Position numbers and translations under genes: made by a program. A stretch of 64,000 bases of DNA from Chenopodium formosanum (lineage: Eukaryota; Streptophyta; Magnoliopsida; Caryophyllales; Amaranthaceae): positions 47,192,001 through 47,256,000 of the forward strand of contig CM044862.1 in the NCBI GenBank assembly GCA_024500155.1. Reading direction: 5' to 3'. This document shows positions 44,682 to 54,410 of the stretch, one piece after another (within the stretch, counting starts at the first letter, position 1; every line of letters starts with the position of its first letter). Below the pieces are notes generated by a model. That model had not been told where the DNA came from. It made no database searches and saw only the letters and a program-made list of their open reading frames with translations.

Positions 44682-46376
44682 TATAACCTTAGCTTTCCTC
44701 TTACGAGCTATGGGTTTGTCGAAAAGTTGGACTTGTACGAAGAGGTTGTCTTTGATTAATCGTCCTTCCTTTCTTGACCACGCGCTGTAAATAAACCATT
44801 TTGCGTTTTAATTACTCGACTCGAATCAACTTGACTTTACGGTTTATTTTAAGGAAAAAAGAAAAGGGTGCATATTTTTTTTTTTGCAAAAATAATGTAC
44901 ATATTTTTAGGGAACTAAGTATAGTTTTTTTTTATTGGAGGATTAATATCCGACTTACCCCCTAAAAAAAACGATGGAAAAACGCGCACACAAGACTCTC
45001 TTAATCATGGTCAAAGTATGTGTATTGGTGTGTGCGTTGAGTGTAAGTGACATGCTTGGACTCTTGTGTAAGACCATGGGACTTAGTGCCTAAACTCGAT
45101 CATTGACTCAATTAAATACTATTGACAGCAAAATTAACCGAATTAAACAGAAGACTGATTAATTAGACCCTAGGTGATGACTCGACCAATAATCTGAACT
45201 GTCGGCCAAGCAACAGGACTGGCGTCGCACTGTGGAGCTTAACGCCAGACGGCAGAGGTGTCTTCAGGTGCTACACTCCATAATGTTGAGCTACAGCTCA
45301 GACCTTGGCGCCAGTATTGGAGCTTCGGTCTGGGACTGTTTTCAGTGTTATTAGTCAGTTGGGATATGCCTAAAGTCGTACTAGGTCAATTCCGATTTAG
45401 AAATTAGACTTTATTGACTTAAATTAATTAATTAATTAATTAATTAGGCAAAGTTCTTTAAGTCATTAATTTATGTAGTCTTAACACAAGCTAACAAATA
45501 GTTAAGAGAAACATAGAATATATATGCACAAAAAATAATGCACAATTAGTCAAGTAGGCACAATATGATGCAATGCGTTTGCAACCTAACCATGGCTCTA
45601 GTTCTCTAAAGTTCGAGGTATGGTTTAGTCAATAGAGGGTTCATGGTTAATTGTCCGGATGCACCGCGCGGAAGCCTAACCGTGAAGGGTTGGCGCGAGT
45701 GGATGGGACACCGCGAGTTTTAGAAAAAACTCGCTTCCATGGTTTGGTGAATTCAACATCTCGGATGTACCCTTTGTTGCACGGAGCGTTCATTCGGGTA
45801 GATGGAGCATGAATTCCCAGAGGGTTATGTCCATATGTAGAACACATATGGGTTGCAGAAAAGTGAGAAAAAATTCAATCAGAAAGTAGGATCGAGCAAA
45901 CAATACGAAAAACTGGTCGAAATTAGAACGCATATTTCTGGCTCGGTATTGGGGGAAATTGGCGCCAGCAATCAGAGACTGGCGCCATCTTTTAACTGTA
46001 GCGCCTGGCGCCAATATTGGCGTCTGACGCTACGGTTAAAATGCTGGCGCCAATGCTCTGGCCCCTGACGCTACTTCCCACATGCCTCAGGAGCTTTCTG
46101 TGCTCGATAAAATTTTCCAGTTTCGCGCGGTGTTATTTCGGTCCTAATTGTGAAAGATATTTCTGAAATTTCCTACGTGTATAATCCTATGTTTTTAACT
46201 CATTACGGATGGTCTTTCCAATGAGATCTTTTTTATGCATATTACAATAATGTTAATCAAAATTACGCAAATGAAATACTTAGAACTTTTCGAGTCTCAT
46301 CCACTCATTCTAAATCATTGCCCAAACAAATTCCGGAATTAAAATAGAAATCCTCCCCAGCGGAGTCGCCAAAAAC
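44682..46376 (-). other. A2 untranslated leader with two GGCGCC clusters
   Basis: Collinear with 3301-4992. Clusters lie at about 45225-45320 and 45960-46080. The imperfect 52-bp palindrome is at 45990-46041, with arms TTTTAACTGTAGCG... and ...CGCTACGGTTAAAA around a centre CCAATATTGG. No conserved protein frame. Confidence 0.75.
46354..46371 (-). other. Primer binding site, tRNA-Arg type (A2)
   Basis: On the minus strand TGGCGACTCCGCTGGGGA, five bases after the LTR. It complements the 3' end of plant tRNA-Arg species that begin GACTCCG and end AGCGGAGTCG plus CCA (from memory of the tRNA; not searched). Confidence 0.8.
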
Positions 46377-46909
46377 TGTAGGGAATAATTTCAAGCTTTA
46401 ATCCCAATAGCTTGAACCCCACTGTGATCATACACTAAAGTACGTTGGCGTCCAAAAGGGAAGAAGATAGAGCAAAAGAGTCGCCAACAAGTTTTAGGAA
46501 CTTGTAAACCGTTCATAGGATGAAGGTTACACCCCTTAACGATCCAAGAGATCGCCAACTCGATCCATAAGGTCTTGAACCAAATAAGGGTTCGGGGATG
46601 AAGGTACAAATCCAACCTAAAAGAGATTGAACCTGCCCTAATAATAGGCCTCTACTTTATTCTGATCGTATTCATGTGCGATTTTTAATTAACATGCAAT
46701 CATTAGATTAACCCTAAACCTGTTTAATCTATGTTGGTTGAATATTAATGCACAAACAAATCTATTATTGGCGATCACTTGAATTTAAAATCATATTAAC
46801 CTTAACAAGATTATTAATTATCTTATTAAGCGTGATTACAAGTACAAATTCTCTTTAAACATGCAATAAAGGTGATCAAGCAATAAATATAAATAAAATA
46901 TCAAGCAAC

Positions 46910-46996
<87 letters not shown>

Positions 46997-48410
46997 AATA
47001 ATCATCATCAAAATAATAATAATAATAATAATCATAATCATCATAAATTATAATCATAATCATGTTCATGTTAATATTAAAGCATAATAAAAATAGCAAG
47101 ATCCTAGGCATGATACTAACAAGATTAATAACAAACCCTAGCATGTCACTAAGCAATAAAAATCAAATCTTTATCCCTAACATGATACTAACATGAATAA
47201 ATATTAGGAAGAGAATAAAAGGCATCATAGCAATCATATTTAATAAAAAAATTACCCTAGACATAATACTAGGAATATCATAATAACAATCTAAACATGA
47301 TTTCTACATCATAACATCAATAAATCAATTAAAGCACTTACTTTGATGCCTCGTACCTCTTTCAAATAACAAAATACACACGTTAGTAACTTCAAGGAAA
47401 ATAATAATCAAAACAAATAAATTAAACAATCGTAAGAGAGATATGGGACCAAACCCTCATAAATTAAACCTTTCACGTCTAGGGCGAAGACAACTTCGAA
47501 TATGGCTAGGTGTTTCTAGATCTTGTGAATGCGGAATTTTGTATGTGAAAACAGAGTTAGAAGAAAAAGAAAAGGATGAATGAATTAGAGAATGCTAATT
47601 AAAACTGATTGTAGATGAATGATCGTGAGAATTGATGAATGAAAACGGAGTTTTTAATACGATATTTATAGATAAAATTAGCCAAAAAGATAAAATAAAC
47701 AAAACAGAGTCTGACGCACAAAAAACAAAGTTGGCGCCAAGCCTGGCTAACTGGCGTCAGGCACCAACACTAGCGCCAGGCGCCAATGGCTAGCGCCAGG
47801 CCTGGTTCCAGGCGCCAAGGCCTGGGGTTAGGCACCAAGCCTGATTTTAACGCGTTTTCAAAAATCAGATATGTTTGCCATACTGGAGGATAAAATCATA
47901 TAATTTCCTCAAAAAATGCTATTTGATTTTAATTAAAACTTTGAAAAGTCAAAATTCAATTTATCAATGCTAATTGAATTAGGAATGAAAAGAACCTTCT
48001 AGAAGATTCTAGAAGACTAAAACCATTTCTAATTGCATTAGGAATGATAAATCCGTATTAGGCCCTCCCTTAGATCATTGGGCCGCATACAAGGCTCAAA
48101 CCGGACCCAGTTTAGTAAATTGGCCATAACTTCCTCAACATTCATCGGAATTGGGCTTATAATATATCGTTGGAAAGCTCTTTGCAAGCCCCATCCAACT
48201 ACGCTACTATTGGACCCATATCATGGACCAACCAAACTGGATTGGCTGTTTTCTTAAAATAAGTTTTCAAAAAACAGAGAGAAAAGAAAAGAAATTAAAA
48301 CAATTCGCAACACTAGATTTTCCACACTTTCGCTTCATTCGATTATGATTCGACGTGAAAGGTACTCATCACTGGGTTTGGTTTTCGGGAGACACAAATG
48401 GGTGTCTATA
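46377..48410 (-). repeat. A2 5' LTR
   Basis: 2034 bp. The inner end is CCCTACA; the outer end reads TATAGACACC instead of TGTAGACACC, a single change that would damage the terminal TG. It carries an expanded microsatellite (46911-46998), a GGCGCC cluster (about 47727-47845) and a TATAAATA box near 47665. Confidence 0.92.
46911..46998. repeat. Microsatellite (TAA)n followed by (TAAA)n in A2 LTR
   Basis: About 17 TAA units then about nine TAAA units. The A1 LTRs have only a short ATT-rich stretch at the same place, so this expansion arose in A2. Confidence 0.9.
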
Positions 48411-48786
48411 GTAACAAGCTATTATCCATCTTCGTCCCACCACCCACTTGGATATCCATACCCACCTTAAGTCCGCTGTCATAATGGCATATTGTATCAC
48501 AATAATTTAATTACCATTTCTGTGAAATCTCTTTTTCCATCCGCTTAGCGGAATCCATACGTTGTTAATGTCATTAATTATTTATTTTATATTATTATAT
48601 TATTATAGTATCTAGACTCTATAGTTTTATACTCTTCCAAGTTTGTTTCAACCTATATTGGATTAGTATAAGGTGGATAAGGGGGTTGAGGCGAGGATGG
48701 GGCGAATCTACTCTAAAATTCATACCCACAACCCGCCCATCACCTGTGGCGGGTACACTTTTTATATACATATTCTTGTATGGACC
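48411..48786. other. Host flank of A2; no gene seen
   Basis: Contains GC-rich stretches such as CAACCCGCCCATCACC and GGCGGGTACAC, resembling subterminal parts of hAT-like elements. No open frame of note. Confidence 0.35.
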
Positions 48787-50625
48787 CTGGTCTATCTATT
48801 CTAGATGGACCACTATTGAACACATACTTTTTTGAATTAAACGCATCTTCACATTATTCTCCTCTTTCTTCTTTTTATTTATTTTATTTTTTTATTTTAT
48901 TGTTTGTTTCCTTCTTCAAAGGATCTCTCTTTCCCTTTTTAATCTGATTCTTTTTTATTTCTTTCTCGATAATAATTCTTTTTTTTAATTCTTATTTTCT
49001 CTCTCCTCTGTTCTTTGATTTTTTTTTTTCCATTAATTTTTTCCATTGATTTGCTGCATTAAACATGACAAAAATTCTCGAAATTCTTGAAGAGATCAAT
49101 CTATGATAGTTGTTATGAATTCAATGTGATCAATTTTGATTTATTTTTAATTTTTGAGATGAATTTGTGGATTTAATACTTGTTTTAATATTAATTGAAT
49201 TTCTTGAAGCTAATCTATTCGATTTCAATCCATTATGATCGATTAATTTATATTTTTGATTGATTTGATCGTTTAATTTGTATGAATTTGGTTGTTTTCA
49301 TTAATCTGTATGAATTTTTATTAATTGATTGTTTCAAAATTAAATATATGTACCACGCCTATACTTTTGAACATTTAGTAAAAATATGAACGATTGCAAA
49401 TTTTGTATATTTAGTAAAAAAAATCCGAACTGAACATCGAAAATTTTGAACATTTAGCAAAAATATATGAACAATCGCAATGTACCATGCCTATACTATT
49501 AAACATTTAGTAAAAAAAAAATTTGAAGGATTGCAAAATTTTGAAGATTTAGTAAAAAATTCCGAATTGAACATAGATTTTTTTGAACACTTAGTAAAAA
49601 TATCTGAACAATCGCAATGTACCATGCCTATAGTTTTGAACATTTAGTAAAAAAAATCAGAACAATTGCAAATTTTGAACATTTAGTAAAAATTCTGAAT
49701 TGAACATAAATTTTTTTTTAAAACATTTAGTAAAAATATATGACCAATCGCAATGTATCACACCTATACTTTTGAACAGTTAGTAAAATAAAAAAAATCT
49801 AAACGATTGCAAATTTGAACATTTAGTAAAAAAAATCCGAATTGAACATCGAAAATTTTGAACATTTAGTAAAAATATCTGAAAAATCGCAATGTACCGC
49901 GCCTATACTTTAGAATATTTAGTTAAAAGTTTTGAACGATTGCAAATTTTGAACATTTAGTAAAAAAAAATCCGTACATCGTAAATTTTGAACATTTAGC
50001 AAAAATATCTGAACAATTGCAATGTACCAGATCTTTACTTTTGAACATTTAGTAAAAAAAATCGAACAATTTCAAATTTTGAATTTTTAGTAAAAAAATC
50101 TGAACATCGCATATTTTGAACATTTGGTAAAAATATGCGAACAATCGCAATGTACCACTGCATGCTTTCTTTAAATCAATCGGATTAGCTTCAACAATTC
50201 ATCTTCATCACTACTTGTAGAATAATTTGTCGAAAAAATGTGAAAAATGTTAAGAGATAATACACAAATTACAAAAATTTAAATAATTTTAACAAATTAC
50301 AACAAGTTCGAAGGAAATCAATTAACGAATTTAAAGAAATCTAAAGAAATTTTAAGTTGGTCAAATATTTAATTACCTTTTTGGACCTTTTTCTTGTTTT
50401 CTTCCCTGGCGATTCGTCAATTGCAGAGGAGATAGATAAGTATTGAGCAATTGAAAAATGAAATGAAAGTAATGCATGAAAGTAATTGCAGAGGAGAGAG
50501 ATATGTTTGTTGGAGCAAAATTACCAAAAGAAATAAACTTAAGAAATTTTGAGAGTGTTTGGGCCGCAAGATTTGAGGTTTGTAGTGTATATGGGTCAGT
50601 AGTCCATCTATTCTAGATAGACCAG
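48787..50625. mobile_element. AT-rich repeat with inverted ends, possible non-autonomous DNA transposon
   Basis: The left end (48787-48815, CTGGTCTATCTATTCTAGAT...) and right end (50600-50625) are inverted copies of about 26 bp with a few mismatches. Each end is also nearly palindromic by itself. The interior is AT-rich, non-coding and contains the minisatellite at 49345-50165. No clear target duplication. Confidence 0.4.
49345..50165. repeat. Minisatellite, about 133 bp x 6
   Basis: The marker TGTACCA.GCCTATACTTTT recurs at about 49349, 49481, 49619, 49753, 49892, 50022 and 50151, spaced 129-139 bp. Within each unit GAACATTTAGTAAAAA occurs about twice, so the unit may itself have arisen from a half-length repeat. 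Confidence 0.85.
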
Positions 50626-50760
50626 AGTTTACAATAGACTTTTTGCCTTTTATGCCTGTTACCTGTCGCCAAACCTCCCTTCATCCTTGCCCCGGTGGGG
50701 TGGGGATGGGCCGAGCGGGTCTCCCATTTGACCCGACCCACTGTCATCCCTATACACCTC
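50626..50760. other. GC-rich flank, hAT-like subterminal sequence
   Basis: GGGGTGGGGATGGGCCGAGC and GACCCGACCCACTGTCATCC resemble the G/C-rich ends common in plant hAT elements. A possible host element for the repeat to its left. Weak call. Confidence 0.3.
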
Positions 50761-51180
50761 CTTTAGCAACAAAGAATGAAGACTACTCACTATGGTGTTT
50801 TGTGAACAACTTTGCCAGTGAAGTTGAAATGGCTCAAATAAGACCATTGAGAGTGCAAGGCACTTTCTACCTATCTAAGCAAAAGTGGCTCAAAATAAAC
50901 TCCATAAAGAGACGTCAATATAGTGGTGGCAAGATGAAGAATCCACTTGATCATTTGAAGGATTTTGAGAAATGTTACGAAACTAACAACAGCAATGAGG
51001 ACACTTAAGATTACATCCTCTTAAAGCTTTTCTCATCTACTCGACCTTGAAAATGGCTAGAAATTGAGGTGACACCCGCATCCTTCACCACAATTCTCAT
51101 CAAAGAACAACCAATGCTAGATCAAAGATCCTAAACTTCCAACAAAAATCGAGTCATTGGATGAAGCTTTGAAGAAGTAA
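50761..51180 (+). pseudogene. gag: Degenerate retrotransposon gag remnant
   Basis: The frame from about 50764 reads MAQIRPLRVQGTFYLSKQ, then NPLDHLKDFEKCYETNNSNE, a stop at 51006-51008, and a continuing segment with KWLEIEVTPASFTT. The order 'P..HLK.F...C' followed by a W-containing segment fits the start of an Athila-type gag core. It is too short and broken for a firm family call. Confidence 0.45.
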
Positions 51181-51776
51181 ACTGTTTTATTAGTATCACC
51201 TTGAACGTACACACCATGGAATCCGTACAGACCAACTCATCCAAACATTATATAGAGGACTATCTCCCAATAGTTGGACTAGATCATACACTTTCTCATA
51301 ATTGTGGATATCAAAGCTTCATCACAGAGCATGTTGTTATGCAGAGGAAATGCACTAAAGAGCAAAGATGATTAACTCATCAATAAAAAAAGCTTTTATC
51401 CTACTTTACATCTTGTATTAAATAAATCTGAAAACAAAATAAATATATCAAAGTAATCGCACGAGTCTTTGTTACCCAAAAACCCTCCTCCAGCCCATTT
51501 CAAACACAACCCCAAAGAACTTTCTGACAAAAAAGGGAAAATACGCATCTAAGGGTTACACAACAATTCCGCCGCAAAACTTCCATATGGCTAATATATG
51601 AACTATTGAACTCACTGATGGCTCAGAATTCATCGTATATAATCAAGATTTCATCTCAGTGACATTAACTAAAAAGTCATCATTGAAAAGTTTTGAAGTC
51701 TCTTCATGGCTGTAAGAGTCGATGCCATCTAGGATATATTTCAAGGAGCTATAAGTCATTGCTTATGCAGATTTCA
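51181..51776. other. No gene seen; probable 3' flank of the SpoU gene
   Basis: Moderately AT-rich and without the repeat signatures seen elsewhere. The part next to 51777 could be the 3' untranslated region of the methyltransferase gene on the minus strand. Confidence 0.4.
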
Positions 51777-52468
51777 TCAAATAGTATAATCTCCTTTATT
51801 ATCCTCTAATTTGTCAAACAAAAGGTTGGTGCCTGCGTCAGTATCATCAAGTTCACCAAAGAAACCACTAGCAGCATTTTCCTTCCGCAGACGACGCTCC
51901 TCTACAATAGCATCATCTGATTCTGTACACAAGCTAAGCCTTGATTGTCGGGTAGGCCTTTCAGCAACAACAAATTTGTTTCCATCACGGATCCTCTCAG
52001 TAAATCCTGCCCAGACTGGAGGGAAGCAGATGTCAGATATAAGCTGTAGTTCCCCAACTTTGTCCACATAAGCTATTGTACTCCAGCAAACATTTCAGGA
52101 TTCATAAACAGGATAAATATGCTGAAGTTCATTAGCTACAAAAAAGCCATTATTTCACTGATCTATAGAAGCATGAATTGTTTTTGACTAAATGTAATAA
52201 CTAATCCCCCCACCCACCTTCTCCTCCCCAAATACACTAAGAAAGACACAGGACACATTAGTATGGATTGCTAACCCAAAGCAATAAATGATTAAGTCAG
52301 AGCGACAGTTCTGTGATTTAAGATGAATATCCAGTATATACCTCCAAAGTGATGAAGGACTATAGAAGCTGCTATAGTAACGTTTAATGAAGCAGTCCCA
52401 CCTCCATATTGGGAAATATACACAAAGAAGTCACATATCTCGCATTCCTTGGCTGAAAGGCCTGTTCC
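51777..52468 (-). CDS. SpoU/TrmH-type RNA methyltransferase, last two exons (partial)
   Basis: Exon 52342-52468 reads GTGLSAKECEICDFFVYISQ then YGGGTASLNVTIAASIVLHH. This is the C-terminal SPOUT knot signature (EGTGLS..., N-V..A..I.L), where S-adenosylmethionine binds. A 326-bp intron with GT/AG borders joins it to exon 51777-52015 (VWAGFTERIRDGNKFVVAER) with the Val codon split across the junction; the frame runs to a TGA at 51777. Plant nuclear SpoU-family tRNA/rRNA 2'-O-methyltransferases share this ending. Upstream exons with the N-terminal part were not found before element C begins at 53426, so the gene is truncated or has a long intron holding C. Confidence 0.85.
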
Positions 52469-53425
52469 CTACAAGAAAATTAGCAATTTGTAATGGTACC
52501 CAAGTTTATTCAATACTTTACTCACCAGTGTACATGAAGATTACCTCAGATTTAATGAAAATATATGACCATACGAAGTAAATTTGGAGAAAACAGATAT
52601 CTCTTCAGTAAAGGGAAATGGAAATAAAAAAAACACGAGAACTCTAGCCATAGAGATCTATATATCTAAAAGCCTCTGATTACTGCATGCTACACAATAG
52701 AAATCACTTACATTTCTAGGCAATATGTCTTTCAGGTGATGAAACTTCCAGAGACATTAAGCACTGTATCAGTTTAAAATTCTAAATTGTCCATGCAACT
52801 ATACAAATACATGCGAGCGGACCTGATATTAGTACTGTAATGGTAGCAAAATTACCACAGAGTATAACTTTAATTATTTTAAGATTTGGAAGCTTTCGTG
52901 GATTGTTTATGTGCAGCCGTTTCAGTAGTTGTTTATATGTAATAGACTAATCTTAGGAGGGGTAATTTGGAAAGTTTAATATTATCAGGTTTATAGTCCT
53001 AGCTTTAGTATAAATAGAAAGAGGGGGAAAGGGTAAAGGCAGGCATGAATTGGGTTATTGGAAATAGAGAGTGGCAACCTCAAGTTGCTAGTAGGAGAGT
53101 TGTATGCTAAACCTACTACCTTTGCAAGCTTTCAGCCATTATCTATCAATTTATCAAGCTTTCATCTCTATTAATAATACCTTATTAAATCAAAATACAA
53201 GTCAGATTTGCTAGTCTATAACATTATAATCCCCCTTATCTTTGTTAACTTCTTTTGCGTCTATTTAGATCTGCATCATCAAGCTTAAAAAGGCTTGAAT
53301 TACAGCAACAAATTGGAAATACAGAAAGCATGGCTTATCAGTATTTTGAGGGAGACAAACAAGGAGGATAGATTCTCCACAGGCTAAGAGATACTAACAC
53401 GCGTGGACACTTTCCACTTTAGTAC
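52469..53425. other. Intron or flank with an LTR-like segment
   Basis: 52930-53225 looks like part of an LTR: a TATAAATA box at 53009-53016, a purine-rich stretch after it, and repeated CAAGCTTTCA before AATAATACCTTATTAAA. No second copy and no clear ends were found. No SpoU exon recognised; GAG|GTAAT near 52541 is a possible donor but the peptide before it does not match the family. Confidence 0.35.
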
Positions 53426-54066
53426 TGTTTCGGGGGTTTTTGTCCCTCGGGAGAGTTACAACACTGAAACTGGATTCAACTGAGGATGCCTGTACCTGCA
53501 AAGCAAACGGACCGCCGGATGGTCGGTGGTCCGCCTCCGAAGATTAAGTCAGTAAATATTCGGAGATGAAACGTGCGGAAGTAAAGTTATCTACTTGGAT
53601 TCCAAGCTCAGGTAAAGTGCTGTGTGTTCCTTGAAAACGACAGCTCTGTGGTAAGTGACGTATTGTCTCGTGTTGTGTGTCAAAAATTCTCTCTTTTTTC
53701 ATATCCCGTCATAAATGACGTAACGTCCCTATTTATAGGGAAAAGTGCGCCCTCCTAGGATCTGATGACCTAGGAGTTAGGTCACGTCGTTTTGCGGCGC
53801 CTCGGGATTTGGGCCTTAGAAGGCCGCCATCCCAGGGCCAATACCTGAGTGACACGTGTCATTGTGCCCAAAAGGATTCTGAAGCACCTTTTGGGTGACA
53901 CGTGTCGCCGACTAAATGGTCCCTGCTGGACCTTCAGTCCACGTAGGACGGAGAAGAGTCCACCCTCCACGTGTCATCACTCCATAGGTCCAAATGGCAC
54001 CTATATGGAGGACACGTGGCGCTTTCTGGCTGGGCCACCTGGCCGGGTATAAAAATACCCAAATCA
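53426..54066 (-). repeat. C 3' LTR
   Basis: 641 bp, TG...CA, with more differences from the two B LTRs than those have from each other. TATA box at 53730-53737 (minus strand). Two CACGTG boxes remain inside ACACGTGTCA contexts near 53855 and 53900. The polypurine tract is at 54067-54076. Confidence 0.94.
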
Positions 54067-54076
54067 TTTGCCCCTC

Positions 54077-54410
54077 ACAGGGGACACGTGCATTGCACGC
54101 GACTCCTGTGACAGGTGTCAGTATCTGAGTGGTCAGATTCAGAAATTACTGGAGGGAAAAATTAGGGTTTTGACCCCCTATAAATAGTAAGGTTTGACCC
54201 CCCTCTTGGATTCACACCTTGGCGAATCTCTGGAGAATCTTGGACTTTTTGACTTAAAGAATCTCAAAATTCCCTAAGCGTTTTTCAAGCATCCGACACT
54301 CGGCTACCAGTTCGACTGTTCTTTAGTCAACCAGGCGTCTTTCTCCCTTCTTCTAAAGGTAACACCTGTATTTTCTTTTTACTCTTCATTTTTTCTTTGT
54401 TTTCGAAAAA
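54077..54410. other. C region upstream of the antisense gene
   Basis: Presumed promoter and leader. CTATAAATAG at about 54179-54188 may be the TATA box. A leader-intron donor AAAG|GTAACA lies at 54359. Confidence 0.5.

Larger units (their letters stand above)
1..48410 (-). mobile_element. A2: outer Tat-lineage LTR retrotransposon, 3' end beyond the window
   Basis: This minus-strand element begins with its 5' LTR (46377-48410), followed by a tRNA-Arg type primer site, a leader, and gag-PR-RT-RNaseH-INT running from 44681 to 24868. Two accessory genes then lie on the opposite (plus) strand, at 23085-24602 and 1-1035. The 3' LTR must lie left of position 1. Three insertions interrupt it: A1 (1427-22785), B (25272-37070) and a solo LTR (38980-40086). 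Removing them makes the A2 sequence collinear with A1. The 5-bp target duplication cannot be checked; the right flank is gtaac (48411-48415). Dual RNase H domains place it in the Tat lineage. Confidence 0.93.

Noticed and set aside
46836..47156. 106-codon minus-strand frame with poly-Leu and poly-Tyr
   Set aside because: Translation of the TAA/TAAA microsatellite in the A2 LTR.
1..48410. Possibility that the A1/A2 inverted structure is an assembly artefact
   Set aside because: Perfect TTAAC duplication, intact LTR ends and private mutations in each copy fit a true nested insertion.
50643..50760. N-terminal part of a 121-codon frame (MPFMPVTCRQTSLHP)
   Set aside because: It reads through a GC-rich repeat end; only the part from about 50764 resembles gag.
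52541..52600. Possible upstream SpoU exon ending FIKSE before a GTAAT donor
   Set aside because: The phase fits, but the residues do not resemble the conserved LLGNE or LGSE segment, so it is not called.
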